A stretch of DNA of 64,000 nucleotides from Syntrophus aciditrophicus SB (GTDB lineage Bacteria; Desulfobacterota; Syntrophia; Syntrophales; Syntrophaceae). This document shows, one piece after another, positions 8,654-18,612 of the stretch. The number at the start of each line of letters is the position of its first letter. Position 1 is the first letter of the stretch. The translations under genes were made by a program, and so were the position numbers. The stretch lies in the NCBI RefSeq assembly GCF_000013405.1, contig NC_007759.1:2605001-2669000 (forward strand). The letters are read 5' to 3'. A model generated the notes under the pieces. It saw only the letters and a list, made by a program, of their open reading frames with translations, was not told the DNA's origin and made no database searches.

Positions 8654-10761
8654 ATCTTAACCCATTCCCCTTTTTTCAGGCTCTCGATCGCCGCGAAAGA
8701 GGCCAGGGTCACGTTTTCGATCTCAGAAAAGGGGATCAGGGCTTCCCCGCCATGGTTCAAGCGATCCGTAAGCAGTTTAAACTGAGTTTCATGCCCTTTA
8801 TCAATAGAGGTTTTCAGCCCCTTGAATCCGGAAAAACCATAGGCCTCGGTTTTTCGGAAATTATCCATGATGGCAATCCGTCCCTGACTGTAGACTTCCA
8901 CCCTCTCCTTGGAATAGGCCTTGTGCCCGTTGGCAAAATAATTGATCACGCCATTGGAACCGTTGGCAAAACGCAGCAGAAGTGAGGCATTATCTGTATT
9001 TTCCTTTGGGTTGGGACCCAGTGCGTTCATGCAGACCCCCTCGATCAAACTGCCGGTCAGATAAACCAGTAAGTCCAGATAATGACAGGCCTCGCCGATA
9101 ATACGGCCGCCGCCGATTTCCATGTCATGGACCCACACCGATGGGGAAATGGCACCGGCGTTCATTGTGGCAACAATACTGATTGGTCCCGGCTGATCTC
9201 CCAGCGCCTTTTTGATGGCTTGGATATGAGGTGAAAACCTGCGATTAAAGCCCACTGTCAGACTGTTGCTCCCCTTCAGGTAAGTCGTCCTAATCTCCTC
9301 AAATTCCGTTGGGGTCAATGCCAGGGGTTTTTCCACAAAGACATCTTTACCGGCTTTCAGGCATTCGACCACCATCCGGGCATGGAGGTTATGCCGCGTG
9401 GTTATCATAACCATGCTCACCGCAGGATTCGAGAGTATTTCCCAGTAATCCGTAGTGCTGCTGGCTATGCCATATGACTTCGCCAGATGCGTTCCCGACA
9501 AACCATTAGCCGACGAAATAAAGCTTATCGGGGTACCCGCTTTTTTCAACGCGGGAAGCACAGTCATTTTGGTGAAGTTACCCGCACCGATGATGCCCAG
9601 ACTTTTGCCTGCATTAAAACTTTTGGAAATGATAGGAATTGCCCGTTCACGTTTATCCGAACCGGAATAGACCAAAATGGACGCAATGGAATGGGATCGC
9701 CCGATACTTCCATAGATCTTCTGAAAATCGTCCAGACGGACTCTTTCCGTGATCAGGGATTTGACGTCAAGCAGACCCGAGGCAATGGCCTGCAATACGG
9801 CTTCGAAATTACGTTTCTCCGTCCAGCGAACAAAGCCGATAGGATAATCCTGCCCCTTTTGTTCATAGTTTTCATCGTATCGTCCAGGACCATAGGAGGA
9901 ACTGACCTGAAACGTCAGTTCTTTCTCATAGAATTCCGCACGGTTGAGATTAAGCCCCACCACTCCGATCAGGATGATACGACCTCTCTTTCTGCTCATG
10001 CGGGCGGACTGCGAGATGACGTCGTCCGTCTTGGCCGAGGCGGTAATGATCACGCCATCAGCTCCAATATCGGCAGTCTGCTGCATCACCGCTGCAACCG
10101 TATCCGATTCTCTGGGATCGATGGTCGTGCAACCCATTTGCCGCGCCATCGCCAACTTTGACGGATCGAGGTCAATACCGATTACGCGGCAACCGTTAGC
10201 ATTCAGCAATTGAGCGGTGATGAGTCCGATCAGTCCTAATCCGAACACCACAATGGTTTCACCCAGGGACGGCTGGCAAAGCCTGATGCCCTGCAGCCCG
10301 ATAGAACCAATCACGGTAAAGGCTGCTTCTTCATCGGATACGGCATCTGGAATTTTCGCCGCAAGGTTCTGTGGCACACATACGTATTCAGCATGCGGCC
10401 CATTGGAAGCCACCCGGTCACCAACTTTAAACTCAGATACGCCATCCCCCGTTTCCACCACCACGCCGGCATTGCAATAGCCCAAGGGAAGTGGCTCATT
10501 CAACCTTTTAAAGACCGCCTCCAAGGTCGGCAGCAGTCCCTCTGTTTTAATCTTATCCAGAACTTGTTTGACCTTGTCTGGCTGCTGCCTAGCTTTCTGG
10601 ATCAGACTTGCCCTGCCAAACTCAACCAGCATGCGCTCTGTCCCAAGAGAAACCAAACTATGGGTGGTCTTAATCAGAACTTGGCCAAGACCTGATTTCG
10701 GCACGGGTACTTCTTCAAGGAATGTTTCACCGGTCTTGAGGTTTTGAATGAGCTGTTTCAT
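8650..10761 (-). CDS. Two-domain oxidoreductase: alcohol-dehydrogenase-like plus Gfo/Idh/MocA
   Basis: A 703-residue fusion. Residues 1-355 form a medium-chain dehydrogenase-like domain (EVPVPKSGLGQVLIKTTHS, GLGLIGLITAQLL). The usual N-terminal zinc cysteine is not apparent: the spot reads SLVSLGTE. Residues 380-703 form a Gfo/Idh/MocA dehydrogenase domain (LGIIGAGNFTKMTVLPALK, the EKP motif in DVFVEKPLALT, then VGFNRRFSPH). Such bi-domain proteins occur almost only in polysaccharide loci, commonly beside heparinase-like genes. Their reaction is not established; redox chemistry on a nucleotide sugar is likely from the two NAD(P) sites. The ATG overlaps the stop of the upstream glycosyltransferase (ATGA). 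A full paralogue is at 16405-18600. Confidence 0.85.
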   Translation of the reverse strand: MKQLIQNLKTGETFLEEVPVPKSGLGQVLIKTTHSLVSLGTERMLVEFGRASLIQKARQQPDKVKQVLDKIKTEGLLPTLEAVFKRLNEPLPLGYCNAGVVVETGDGVSEFKVGDRVASNGPHAEYVCVPQNLAAKIPDAVSDEEAAFTVIGSIGLQGIRLCQPSLGETIVVFGLGLIGLITAQLLNANGCRVIGIDLDPSKLAMARQMGCTTIDPRESDTVAAVMQQTADIGADGVIITASAKTDDVISQSARMSRKRGRIILIGVVGLNLNRAEFYEKELTFQVSSSYGPGRYDENYEQKGQDYPIGFVRWTEKRNFEAVLQAIASGLLDVKSLITERVRLDDFQKIYGSIGRSHSIASILVYSGSDKRERAIPIISKSFNAGKSLGIIGAGNFTKMTVLPALKKAGTPISFISSANGLSGTHLAKSYGIASSTTDYWEILSNPAVSMVMITTRHNLHARMVVECLKAGKDVFVEKPLALTPTEFEEIRTTYLKGSNSLTVGFNRRFSPHIQAIKKALGDQPGPISIVATMNAGAISPSVWVHDMEIGGGRIIGEACHYLDLLVYLTGSLIEGVCMNALGPNPKENTDNASLLLRFANGSNGVINYFANGHKAYSKERVEVYSQGRIAIMDNFRKTEAYGFSGFKGLKTSIDKGHETQFKLLTDRLNHGGEALIPFSEIENVTLASFAAIESLKKGEWVKI

Positions 10762-11897
10762 TGTAATTCTTCTAATTCTTTATACATTTGTATCAAATGC
10801 TTTGCCTCGGCTTCCCAGTTGTAATGTTGTTGCACAGCTTTCTGAGCGCGTACGCCCATTTCATGAATTAAATCAGGTGAGCTGACCAATTCATCAAGTT
10901 TCTTTGCTAAATCAGCCGGATTGGCGGTGTCAACAAGTAGGCCACACTTGGCTTCCTTGACGAATGGTGCAACTTCCATTGCAAACTCAGGACAGATAAC
11001 AGCCATACCAGCAGCCATATAATCAAACATTTTATGAGGCATTGCATAAACGTGGTTAAGGATTCCGGGTTGAAAGACAACAAGTCCGATGTGGGCCTGC
11101 ATAAGGTGTTTAAAAGCATCTTCAAAAGGCATCCAATCGTACACAACAACGCGATCATTTAACCCATAAGCACTGACAACTGAATCGAAGTCTGCGCGAG
11201 ACCCATCATTGAAATCACCAATAACCACAAGACGCACATTTTTTTGCTTCATAGTCTTTAAGGCTTCAAGGGTTTGCGGCCAACCACGAATTTTACCGAA
11301 CAAGCCAAGATGAATAAGGGTTACATCACTTCCCTTAGGCACTACTTCTCGTACACCCGTAAAGTTTATCCCAGACAAGGGCGTGAAATTGCGCACAAGT
11401 ACTTTTTTGCTGTCGGAATTTGGAAAATCATCAGATACACTTTTTTTGGCAAGAACCAAACGGTCAGTGAAGGGAAGAAACAGGCGAAAAATCAGTTTCA
11501 CAAGTGAAGAAACGGCGGGCTGTATCCATTTTGGAAACCTACTTTCAGCAAAAGTGCTTGGATAGTGTTCATGAACGTCAAACACACACAGTTTTTTTCT
11601 TAATATTTTTAAAAGTACACCAACAAACCAGGAATCAACTTCATTACAGTGATAAACATCTGCATTTATCTTATTCGCCATCCTGTATAGTTGAAATATT
11701 TGTAGGAGGCGACCCTTGATACCCGATGGTCTACAATAAGGCACAATCTCAACATCATTAAATACACCGGAATCTGATGCTGTACCTGGACAAAGATGTA
11801 ATACTTTGTATCCATTAGATGACAGCGTCACAGCCTCTTTATCAAAAACACGTTTATCATGTGGCGGGTGCATGGAGGAAACTAAACAAATTTTCAT
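10758..11897 (-). CDS. Glycosyltransferase family 4
   Basis: A 379-residue GT-B glycosyltransferase. The start ICLVSSMHPPHDKRVFDKEA and the C-terminal part with LGLFGKIRGWPQTLEAL, MPHKMFDYMAAGMAV and the GLLVDTANPADLA segment are typical of family 4. It probably adds one sugar to the lipid-linked repeat unit at the cytoplasmic face. The ATG at 11897 overlaps the stop of the polymerase gene (ATGA), and its own stop overlaps the start of the oxidoreductase. From here to about 20.6 kb the DNA becomes visibly richer in A and T than the surrounding cluster. Donor and linkage cannot be inferred. Confidence 0.88.
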   Translation of the reverse strand: MKICLVSSMHPPHDKRVFDKEAVTLSSNGYKVLHLCPGTASDSGVFNDVEIVPYCRPSGIKGRLLQIFQLYRMANKINADVYHCNEVDSWFVGVLLKILRKKLCVFDVHEHYPSTFAESRFPKWIQPAVSSLVKLIFRLFLPFTDRLVLAKKSVSDDFPNSDSKKVLVRNFTPLSGINFTGVREVVPKGSDVTLIHLGLFGKIRGWPQTLEALKTMKQKNVRLVVIGDFNDGSRADFDSVVSAYGLNDRVVVYDWMPFEDAFKHLMQAHIGLVVFQPGILNHVYAMPHKMFDYMAAGMAVICPEFAMEVAPFVKEAKCGLLVDTANPADLAKKLDELVSSPDLIHEMGVRAQKAVQQHYNWEAEAKHLIQMYKELEELQ

Positions 11898-13237
11898 TTA
11901 CAAATTGTTTGCCTATTTTTAATCGGAACTTCGTGTGAAGTGATGCCCGCGAGCCACACTAAAAGATAAAAAAACCAACCATAACCGAATGCCGCACGAA
12001 ATAGGCTAGATTGGCTTAAGTAATAAATGAAAATAAACCCTGAAACGACAAAAAAAACACGTTGTGTACCAGGGCAAGTACAATAAGCAATATAGTCCAT
12101 CAACAATATTATTATGGCTATTAGAAATGAGTATATTAAAGCGACAAACAAGCCGCCCTGACCATAGGCGTCAAAAAAAACGGATGCAGCAACCGCTCCC
12201 CCTTCCATCCCACTATAATGCATGAAAATAACCCCGGTATCCCGAAAAAGCTCTGTATCTAACAAGCGACTAAACATGCCAACATTTGAAAGCCCATAGA
12301 AGTCATGGCAACCAGGGAAAAAATCTATATACATCGCAGCAGGAATTGAAAGCCTGCCGATTAATCTAGTGAAAACAATCTCACCTATTTTTGGAAATAC
12401 ATTCAATAAATTATTTTCAAATCTATAGCCAGTATATAAATAATAAAAAACAAAAAGCATAACTACACAAATAAGAAGAAAAAGCTTTTGTTTTTTAAGT
12501 AAGTCAAAAACCTTTAAACCAGTCAAACGATCTGTAATACAAGAGTGCTTCCATAAAAAATAAGCTACACCCATCGCACCCCAAAAAACCAATAGAGGTC
12601 TTTTTTGAAATGTCATAAGTAGGCACATGGTTACAAGCAAGAACAAAATTAACAAAATAGTAAAAGTCCATGTCTTTCGTTTTTGAAGGTGTAACAGCAA
12701 AGAAAGCATAGCAGTAGCTGGTAAAACGTTGTAAATCATAATTGTAATTAAATAGTTTGATGTTGAATCTCTTCTGAGGTCGACGAAATCACTCATTTCC
12801 ACAACACTAGAAGCTAGCAATACGCAACTAAATGAGTCAATATTTTCGGCTAAAAACTTTATAGACAAAATCGATGCTAAAATTGCAAGAACAACAACGA
12901 CAGAAGATCTGACTCTTGTTTGCCTTTTTGCATGCTTTTCAATCTGTCTACCTTTTCGTGTGCTGATTAATGTCATTAATGTAAAAAAAAGTACTACGAC
13001 AGTATTGCAGATCAGTAGTAAATAATTAGCAAATTTAAAATCACTATCATTTATTGAAGATAAATTGAACGATGTAAAAGTATTGCTAATATATTCACTA
13101 CCAAGATATGGAAAAATGCATAGGCCAATGCCGATGAAAATAAACTGAAACAGCACAAAAAAGAACAAAAAATAACCGTTTACTTTAGATGAAAAATATA
13201 AAAGTACACACCATGGAAGTAAGAACATCAAACTCAA
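11894..13237 (-). CDS. Wzy-like O-antigen/polysaccharide polymerase (polytopic membrane protein)
   Basis: A 447-residue, very hydrophobic protein with roughly ten to twelve membrane segments and a larger loop near residues 290-345 (KIGEIVFTRLIGRLSIPAAM to GMFSRLLDTE). This layout and its place beside a flippase and glycosyltransferases match Wzy polymerases, which join repeat units at the periplasmic face and have little conserved sequence. The start is a TTG at 13237 that overlaps the flippase stop (TTGA) and has AAGGAG six bases upstream; an ATG three codons later is an alternative. The gene is strongly AT-rich, which is common for wzy and suggests recent transfer. The assignment rests on topology and context, not on a motif. 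Confidence 0.7.
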   Translation of the reverse strand: MSLMFLLPWCVLLYFSSKVNGYFLFFFVLFQFIFIGIGLCIFPYLGSEYISNTFTSFNLSSINDSDFKFANYLLLICNTVVVLFFTLMTLISTRKGRQIEKHAKRQTRVRSSVVVVLAILASILSIKFLAENIDSFSCVLLASSVVEMSDFVDLRRDSTSNYLITIMIYNVLPATAMLSLLLHLQKRKTWTFTILLILFLLVTMCLLMTFQKRPLLVFWGAMGVAYFLWKHSCITDRLTGLKVFDLLKKQKLFLLICVVMLFVFYYLYTGYRFENNLLNVFPKIGEIVFTRLIGRLSIPAAMYIDFFPGCHDFYGLSNVGMFSRLLDTELFRDTGVIFMHYSGMEGGAVAASVFFDAYGQGGLFVALIYSFLIAIIILLMDYIAYCTCPGTQRVFFVVSGFIFIYYLSQSSLFRAAFGYGWFFYLLVWLAGITSHEVPIKNRQTICK

Positions 13238-14484
13238 GTTTTTCTCCTTGAGTTCAACAAATATGTTAAACAGAAAATAATACCTGATAGCATAAGAGTC
13301 GAAAACATGATTTTAGATCCGTAAACTACTGCTCTTATATCTCTATATTCACATATTGCATAACCATATAATAGACCAATCAGAGCCAATACCAAAACAA
13401 TCAGATTACAAGGCAACATGTATCTCAACTCAATATGATTACGCAGGGAATAAAACAGGCATACAGCAGGAGTAAAAATCATCAACTCATCCAGTATGGA
13501 TACAACTTTGCTGAAAGAATGCGGCAACCAAAGCGTTATTAAAAATTCACCCACGGCGTAGTAAGCTGCTACGGCCACCCATCCGCCCGCAAAACTCAGT
13601 AACCCAAGAAGAAAAATGCGTCGTTCTTCTTTGACACGATCATGTTGATAACTGTTTGCGCGAAGTGCAAGCACTTGTGCAACTGGCATGATTAATGTTT
13701 GCGCTATCCGCAAGACAGTGTATGCGATAATAAGGTGGCCTGCTTGGACGGGGGAACCTTTAAGTAACCAAGGTCCTATTGTCATAGTTCCCATGTCTGC
13801 AAAAGCTGTCAAACCACGGGTTAAACCATAGAAAAAGACGGGTCTATCAATTGACCAATTATTATTAATGGATACATTTTTATTAACAAATCGCCTTCCA
13901 AAGGCAATCAAAGAAATCATAGAGACAAGAAGCGTTAGAGATGACAAACAAAGTGCAAAAGACGTATTTGAAAGTTTATTTCCTATCAGAATGCATAAAA
14001 CAAAAATAAGGCTTCCATTTAACCAATCTACCATGTTGGATTGAACAAGTTTAAACTCCACAAGCCATGCCGAACACGCCAGAAAGCCAAAAGCCATACC
14101 TGAAACATAGAGAGCAAAAGACCATGCAAGGGCTTGGTCTGATGCGCTAAAAAGAAAAGAGGAAAACTGAGGTCCATATATGGCTGAAATTAAGAATAAA
14201 GCTGCACTCAATGCCACTACCCATTTCACAAAAACCCACCACAGGCGTGATCTTGAATCTTTATCTGGGTTTGAGGGGTAGAATTTCTGGAGACTTTGGG
14301 AAAATCCCAGTTGCAAGAGATTCCCCCAAAAAGTAACCTGCCTACGCAGCAAAAGCATCAATCCCATCGTCCCTGAAGACAACATGAAATCAGCAAGCCA
14401 TATGCTCAACAGTAGGAAAACACTTTTAATAAGGGTAAAACCAAGATTAATAGATACTTGGGATCGAGCAGCGAGGTAGCTCAT
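13234..14484 (-). CDS. Wzx-like polysaccharide flippase
   Basis: A membrane protein of 416 residues with about twelve hydrophobic segments. It belongs by appearance to the MOP flippase superfamily: the region TMGLMLLLRRQVTFWGNLLQ followed by LGFSQSLQKFYPSN resembles the first helices of Wzx/RfbX proteins. It should move undecaprenyl-linked repeat units across the inner membrane for the adjacent Wzy-like polymerase. The ATG at 14484 overlaps the AsnB stop as ATGA, matching the overlap pattern of the neighbouring genes. An ATG at 14490 or a TTG at 14508 are alternatives. Base composition is AT-rich like the next gene. Other polytopic exporters cannot be fully excluded without a profile search. 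Confidence 0.75.
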   Translation of the reverse strand: MSYLAARSQVSINLGFTLIKSVFLLLSIWLADFMLSSGTMGLMLLLRRQVTFWGNLLQLGFSQSLQKFYPSNPDKDSRSRLWWVFVKWVVALSAALFLISAIYGPQFSSFLFSASDQALAWSFALYVSGMAFGFLACSAWLVEFKLVQSNMVDWLNGSLIFVLCILIGNKLSNTSFALCLSSLTLLVSMISLIAFGRRFVNKNVSINNNWSIDRPVFFYGLTRGLTAFADMGTMTIGPWLLKGSPVQAGHLIIAYTVLRIAQTLIMPVAQVLALRANSYQHDRVKEERRIFLLGLLSFAGGWVAVAAYYAVGEFLITLWLPHSFSKVVSILDELMIFTPAVCLFYSLRNHIELRYMLPCNLIVLVLALIGLLYGYAICEYRDIRAVVYGSKIMFSTLMLSGIIFCLTYLLNSRRKT

Positions 14485-16403
14485 GAGCATGAAAGCTCTT
14501 TTTGCCAAACTAAGAAATTATAAACAACCCATAGTTGGAAAGCTTCATTAACTGTTCGAAGCCCGTATTTCAATTGATACTCGAGCTGCCGGCGGTCAAA
14601 GATGCTTGCACTATCAAGAAAATCTTCAGCAAGCAAATCAAGCAAAGCATCACCCAGCTCCCCCTTGAACCATTGCTGAATCGGCACACCAAATCCTGTT
14701 TTTGGCCTATAAATATCTTCTTTACTGACATATTTAGTTGCCAGCTTCTTGATAGGCTCCTTAGCCACCCCATTCCTGAGTTTGTAAGAATCAGGAACTC
14801 GCATGGAAAAATCCATCAAATCACGATCCAGAAATGGCACTCTAACTTCAACTGAGTTTGCCATGGCCATTTTGTCCGCCCGCATTAATAGCAATTCGGG
14901 GAGGCGTAGTTGCAGTTCAATAAAAGTCAATTGTTGCAAAAAACTGGCATTGGGACATTCATTTTGAATCTTCGTGTAATAAGGTGCTACTACATTAAAA
15001 GAGTCCAAGTTTTCTATCGCATGGCGTAGTTCTGGTGCTAAAATACGCTGTTTTTCCATTTCGTAGTAAGCCACGGCAGAAGACATAAAAAGTTTCTGCC
15101 CCTTCGCGCGGCGAACCAAGACGTCAGAAATTTTACGAGACTTTGGTGAATTGCTGTAGGATAATATATTGGCTCCGATATGGCTTAACCAACAGGGTAA
15201 TTTGCTTAAAGGCTGCCATAAAAAGGAATGATGCCTGAGAAATCGCCGATAATTGTCGTATCCACAAAAGAGTTCATCGGCTCCCTCGCCTGCCTGCAGT
15301 ACGGTGACCCCTCTCTCTTTAGCGAATTTGGTCACAAAATAAAGAGGGACTGAGACAGGGTCAGAAACAGGTTCATCTTGTAACAGTGCTAATTTCTCAG
15401 CCGCAGCCAAAAGATCAGCTTCGTTGATGCGCATTTCATGATGATCGCTACACAACCGCAACGCCATTTCGCGAGCAATAGTCGAATCATCGTGGAAACT
15501 TCCGGCATTATCCATCCCAATGGTAAAAGTCTTTACTTTTTCAGGAGATATCAGTTTACTAAAAGAGCAGAGATTTAACGTCGAATCTACCCCTCCAGAA
15601 AAAAGGACACCAACAGGGACATCCGACATCAGCCTTTTTTTCACTGAAGACGCAAATAAAAACTCAAGTTCGTCATCGAATTCCTCAAAACTACGATGCG
15701 CCTGAACCTTTGGAATAGGTAACCAATATTTCACGAAATGAGGTCTATATCCCTTTTGGGGCTCTAGAGTCATCATACTTGCTGACTCAAGTTTATATAC
15801 CCCTTTTACTAATGTCTGGGGCGGCGGAACTACCAGAAATGTTAGATAATGATAAAAGGAGGTCAAATCAATCGACTTGTCGATACTTGGATACCTGAGT
15901 ATCGCCTTAATCTCTGATGCAAAAATTAAACGACCATCTACATAGGTATAGTAAACCGGTTTAACTCCAGCCCTGTCACGAATAAGAATAAGGCGCCTCT
16001 TCTCGCAGTCCCATAATCCCAACCCAAAATCACCGTCCAAATATTCGTAGAACAGTTCACCATATTCCTGATACAGATAAAGAATTACTTCCGTATCAGA
16101 GTTGGATCGAAAGGAATACCCCCGTGCCACCATATCTTTGCGTAAGGTTGTGTAGTTATAGATCTCACCATTGAACGTTAACCATACTCTTTCGTCTGGG
16201 GTGGACATGGGCTGGTGCCCGGCCTCACTAAGATCAACGATGGCAAGTCTGCGATGTGCCAGCCCGCACTGCCCGTCAGCCTGCACCCAAACTCCTGACC
16301 CATCCGGTCCGCGATGAGTCATGGATGAAGCCATCATAACCAGCAAAGACTGATCTATGGGGTTGCAATTTTCAACATTAATGATGCCAAGAATCCCGCA
16401 CAC
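14481..16403 (-). CDS. Glutamine-dependent asparagine synthase-type amidotransferase
   Basis: A class II glutamine amidotransferase of 640 residues in the AsnB family. The catalytic cysteine must follow the initiator directly, which fixes the start at the GTG at 16403 (protein begins M-CGILGIINVENC); a frame beginning at 16418 would bury it. The N-terminal domain has MTHRGPDGSG and LAHRRLAIVDLS, and the synthetase domain has the ATP pyrophosphatase loop VLFSGGVDST. In O-antigen clusters such proteins (for example WbpS of Pseudomonas aeruginosa) amidate uronic acids. With a nucleotide-sugar dehydrogenase nearby (20796-22484), uronamide formation is more likely here than asparagine synthesis. 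A second, different copy is at 31973-33937. The GTG lies one base after the upstream stop. Confidence 0.9.
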   Translation of the reverse strand: MCGILGIINVENCNPIDQSLLVMMASSMTHRGPDGSGVWVQADGQCGLAHRRLAIVDLSEAGHQPMSTPDERVWLTFNGEIYNYTTLRKDMVARGYSFRSNSDTEVILYLYQEYGELFYEYLDGDFGLGLWDCEKRRLILIRDRAGVKPVYYTYVDGRLIFASEIKAILRYPSIDKSIDLTSFYHYLTFLVVPPPQTLVKGVYKLESASMMTLEPQKGYRPHFVKYWLPIPKVQAHRSFEEFDDELEFLFASSVKKRLMSDVPVGVLFSGGVDSTLNLCSFSKLISPEKVKTFTIGMDNAGSFHDDSTIAREMALRLCSDHHEMRINEADLLAAAEKLALLQDEPVSDPVSVPLYFVTKFAKERGVTVLQAGEGADELFCGYDNYRRFLRHHSFLWQPLSKLPCWLSHIGANILSYSNSPKSRKISDVLVRRAKGQKLFMSSAVAYYEMEKQRILAPELRHAIENLDSFNVVAPYYTKIQNECPNASFLQQLTFIELQLRLPELLLMRADKMAMANSVEVRVPFLDRDLMDFSMRVPDSYKLRNGVAKEPIKKLATKYVSKEDIYRPKTGFGVPIQQWFKGELGDALLDLLAEDFLDSASIFDRRQLEYQLKYGLRTVNEAFQLWVVYNFLVWQKELSCS

Positions 16404-16404
16404 T

Positions 16405-18600
16405 TTAAAGAATCGCACTCACTTGCTTTGTTGTATTGAAAATAAATGCCATGTCTATGGTTCTATTAGTCTCAGCGCTTTTTAGTGCAGCTTCCGTAAT
16501 AGCTGTCGCCCATAATCCAGCCACCGCGTTAGCACCACCTCCGCCATCACCATTTTTTATAGCCCGAGAAAATTCCAGTATGGCCCCATGTTGTCCCTTG
16601 TTTTTCTTATATTTGCGAGGTGCAGCAACGCCACATCCAAATGACTTAATCATTTTATAGTCGTCCATCACAATAGACCTGCCATTACCAAACAACTCAA
16701 AATGTTCTTTCCCAAGCCCGGTATGCCCAACCGTTGTATAGACGACATTGGCAATAGAGCCATCTTCATAGCGAATAGTGACACTGGCATTGGGGTTAAG
16801 GACATTTACTTCCCCCAAAAACTGAGCACTGACAGTGACAGGGTTGCAATCCATCATCCAATTGGCCAGATCGAAAAAATGTACGCCCTCACCAAGCAGC
16901 CGTCCCCCCTCTTCTACTGTATTCGACCAGTGATTGCCCACTTGGCCAACATTTACACGAACATTAAACAACTTACGGCCTATTCCTACGGCCCGTTTCA
17001 TCTCTTGCAAATAAGGAGAAAAACGCCGGTTAAATCCGACTCTAAGAACGAGCCCAGTCTCCTGTTGTAATGAAACAATTTGCAGACAGTCTGCCAAAGT
17101 AATCGCCATTGGCTTTTCCACAAAGACATGCTTTCCCGCAGACAAAGCAGCCAACACGAGTTTTGCATGGCTGGCATGCCGGGTTGATATGACTACTGCA
17201 TCAAGTTGTTTATCGGATAACATCTCCGATATATCAGATGTAGCGTAGGCAGCTTTCACTTTCTTAGCCACCACAGCCGCAGTGGCACCTGACTTGCTGG
17301 ACAATGCTCGAATAATCACATTTTCCAGTTTTTGAATGTTTGGCACGTGAACATTTTTTGCGTAGCCACCAACACCTATCAGGCCAATTTGCAGACACTT
17401 TTTATCTTGAGCAAGGGTATTGGTATCATAGCGACAAATAAAAGCGTGTTGCGGCAACTGCGGCTGAGGCGGCAGGTGATAATCAAGCAACACACCATAG
17501 ACATCGGAGTTGCCTGCCTTGATAAGCGAATAAGCCTTTTTGGCATCTTCGATCCCAATTTTCGCTGATACAAGATCACCTAAATCTAATCGTTTTTCGG
17601 CAAGGAGATGAATAAAAAACTCCAGGTTGCGTCGTTCAGTCCAGCGAACATGGGGCAAAGGATAATCTCTACCACCAAGTTCGTAGTCTGGGTCATAGCG
17701 GCCGACACCGTAGGAACAGGAAAGTCGTACCTCCAGCTCCTTGGAATACATTTTGGCCCGTTCAAGCTCTAAACCAATATCGCCAACCACAGAAACCCGT
17801 CCACGCTTGCGGCACAGCATGAAAGCCTGATTAATAACGCTATCAGCTTTTCCTGAGGCGCAAATCACAATGCCATCAAGGCCGTTGCCGTGTGATGCTT
17901 CCATTGCAACGGATACCGGATCAGTTGAAGCAGAGTTTACAACTAGGCTTGCTTGACTGTGTCGTGCTGCTTTAGCAACCCGGTGATCGGAAATATCAAA
18001 TCCATAGGCTTGGTACCCCATTACTGTTGCCAGACGGAGGGCAATCTGCCCTATCAACCCAAGACCTATGACACCAACCCTCTCACCTGGCGACAATTCA
18101 AGGCGTCTTATTCCCTGCATGGCAATGCAAGCGATTGCAGCAAACGCAGCCTCATCAAAATTGACGTTATCAGATAAAGGTACCGCGAGGTTTTTCGGCA
18201 CAACAACATATTCGGCATGGTTGGCAAAACCGGTCCCCATGCAGGCAACCCGTTGGTCAGGCTTGAAACCAAGATCATCTTTGTCTGTTTCCAAAACCAC
18301 GCCTGCACAACTGTACCCAATGGGGGAGTAGTCGTTGAGTTTATCCCGTATAAGCTTGAGCGTATTGGACATCCCCTGACCTTGAACCATAGCCCAAACT
18401 TGGCCCATTTTGTCACGGGAGTTCAAAGCTTTTTCGTAAAGACCCTGTACACCACTATGCTTGGTTACTGCAGCTCCTTCAGTCCCAGCGCTAATTAGCG
18501 AATAAGCATTGTGAACCAGTATTCCACCACTCAAAAGACTAGGTATAGGCACATCAATAATGTCAATTTGTCCTTGCCCAGAAATAAAAACCTGTTTCAT
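16405..18600 (-). CDS. Two-domain oxidoreductase: alcohol-dehydrogenase-like plus Gfo/Idh/MocA (second copy)
   Basis: A 731-residue paralogue of the protein at 8650-10761 with the same order of domains. The dehydrogenase-like part (residues 1-370) carries SLISAGTEGA where zinc-dependent members have the catalytic cysteine, and GVIGLGLIGQIALRLA as the Rossmann motif. The Gfo/Idh/MocA part (from about residue 405) shows GLIGVGGYAKNVHVPNIQ, HVFVEKPMAIT and VGFNRRFSPYLQEM. It lies between a heparinase-like gene (12 bp upstream) and AsnB (1 bp downstream), repeating the association seen at the first copy. The two copies differ clearly in sequence and in base composition, so they are not a recent duplication. 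The reaction is unknown; redox modification of a sugar or of a glycan end is an inference. Confidence 0.85.
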   Translation of the reverse strand: MKQVFISGQGQIDIIDVPIPSLLSGGILVHNAYSLISAGTEGAAVTKHSGVQGLYEKALNSRDKMGQVWAMVQGQGMSNTLKLIRDKLNDYSPIGYSCAGVVLETDKDDLGFKPDQRVACMGTGFANHAEYVVVPKNLAVPLSDNVNFDEAAFAAIACIAMQGIRRLELSPGERVGVIGLGLIGQIALRLATVMGYQAYGFDISDHRVAKAARHSQASLVVNSASTDPVSVAMEASHGNGLDGIVICASGKADSVINQAFMLCRKRGRVSVVGDIGLELERAKMYSKELEVRLSCSYGVGRYDPDYELGGRDYPLPHVRWTERRNLEFFIHLLAEKRLDLGDLVSAKIGIEDAKKAYSLIKAGNSDVYGVLLDYHLPPQPQLPQHAFICRYDTNTLAQDKKCLQIGLIGVGGYAKNVHVPNIQKLENVIIRALSSKSGATAAVVAKKVKAAYATSDISEMLSDKQLDAVVISTRHASHAKLVLAALSAGKHVFVEKPMAITLADCLQIVSLQQETGLVLRVGFNRRFSPYLQEMKRAVGIGRKLFNVRVNVGQVGNHWSNTVEEGGRLLGEGVHFFDLANWMMDCNPVTVSAQFLGEVNVLNPNASVTIRYEDGSIANVVYTTVGHTGLGKEHFELFGNGRSIVMDDYKMIKSFGCGVAAPRKYKKNKGQHGAILEFSRAIKNGDGGGGANAVAGLWATAITEAALKSAETNRTIDMAFIFNTTKQVSAIL

Positions 18601-18612
18601 ATCAGTACATTA

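Noticed and set aside
14481-16403. Asparagine biosynthesis as the role of the AsnB-type proteins
   Set aside because: Two different copies embedded among glycosyltransferases and uronic-acid genes make glycan amidation more likely, though synthesis of free asparagine cannot be formally excluded.
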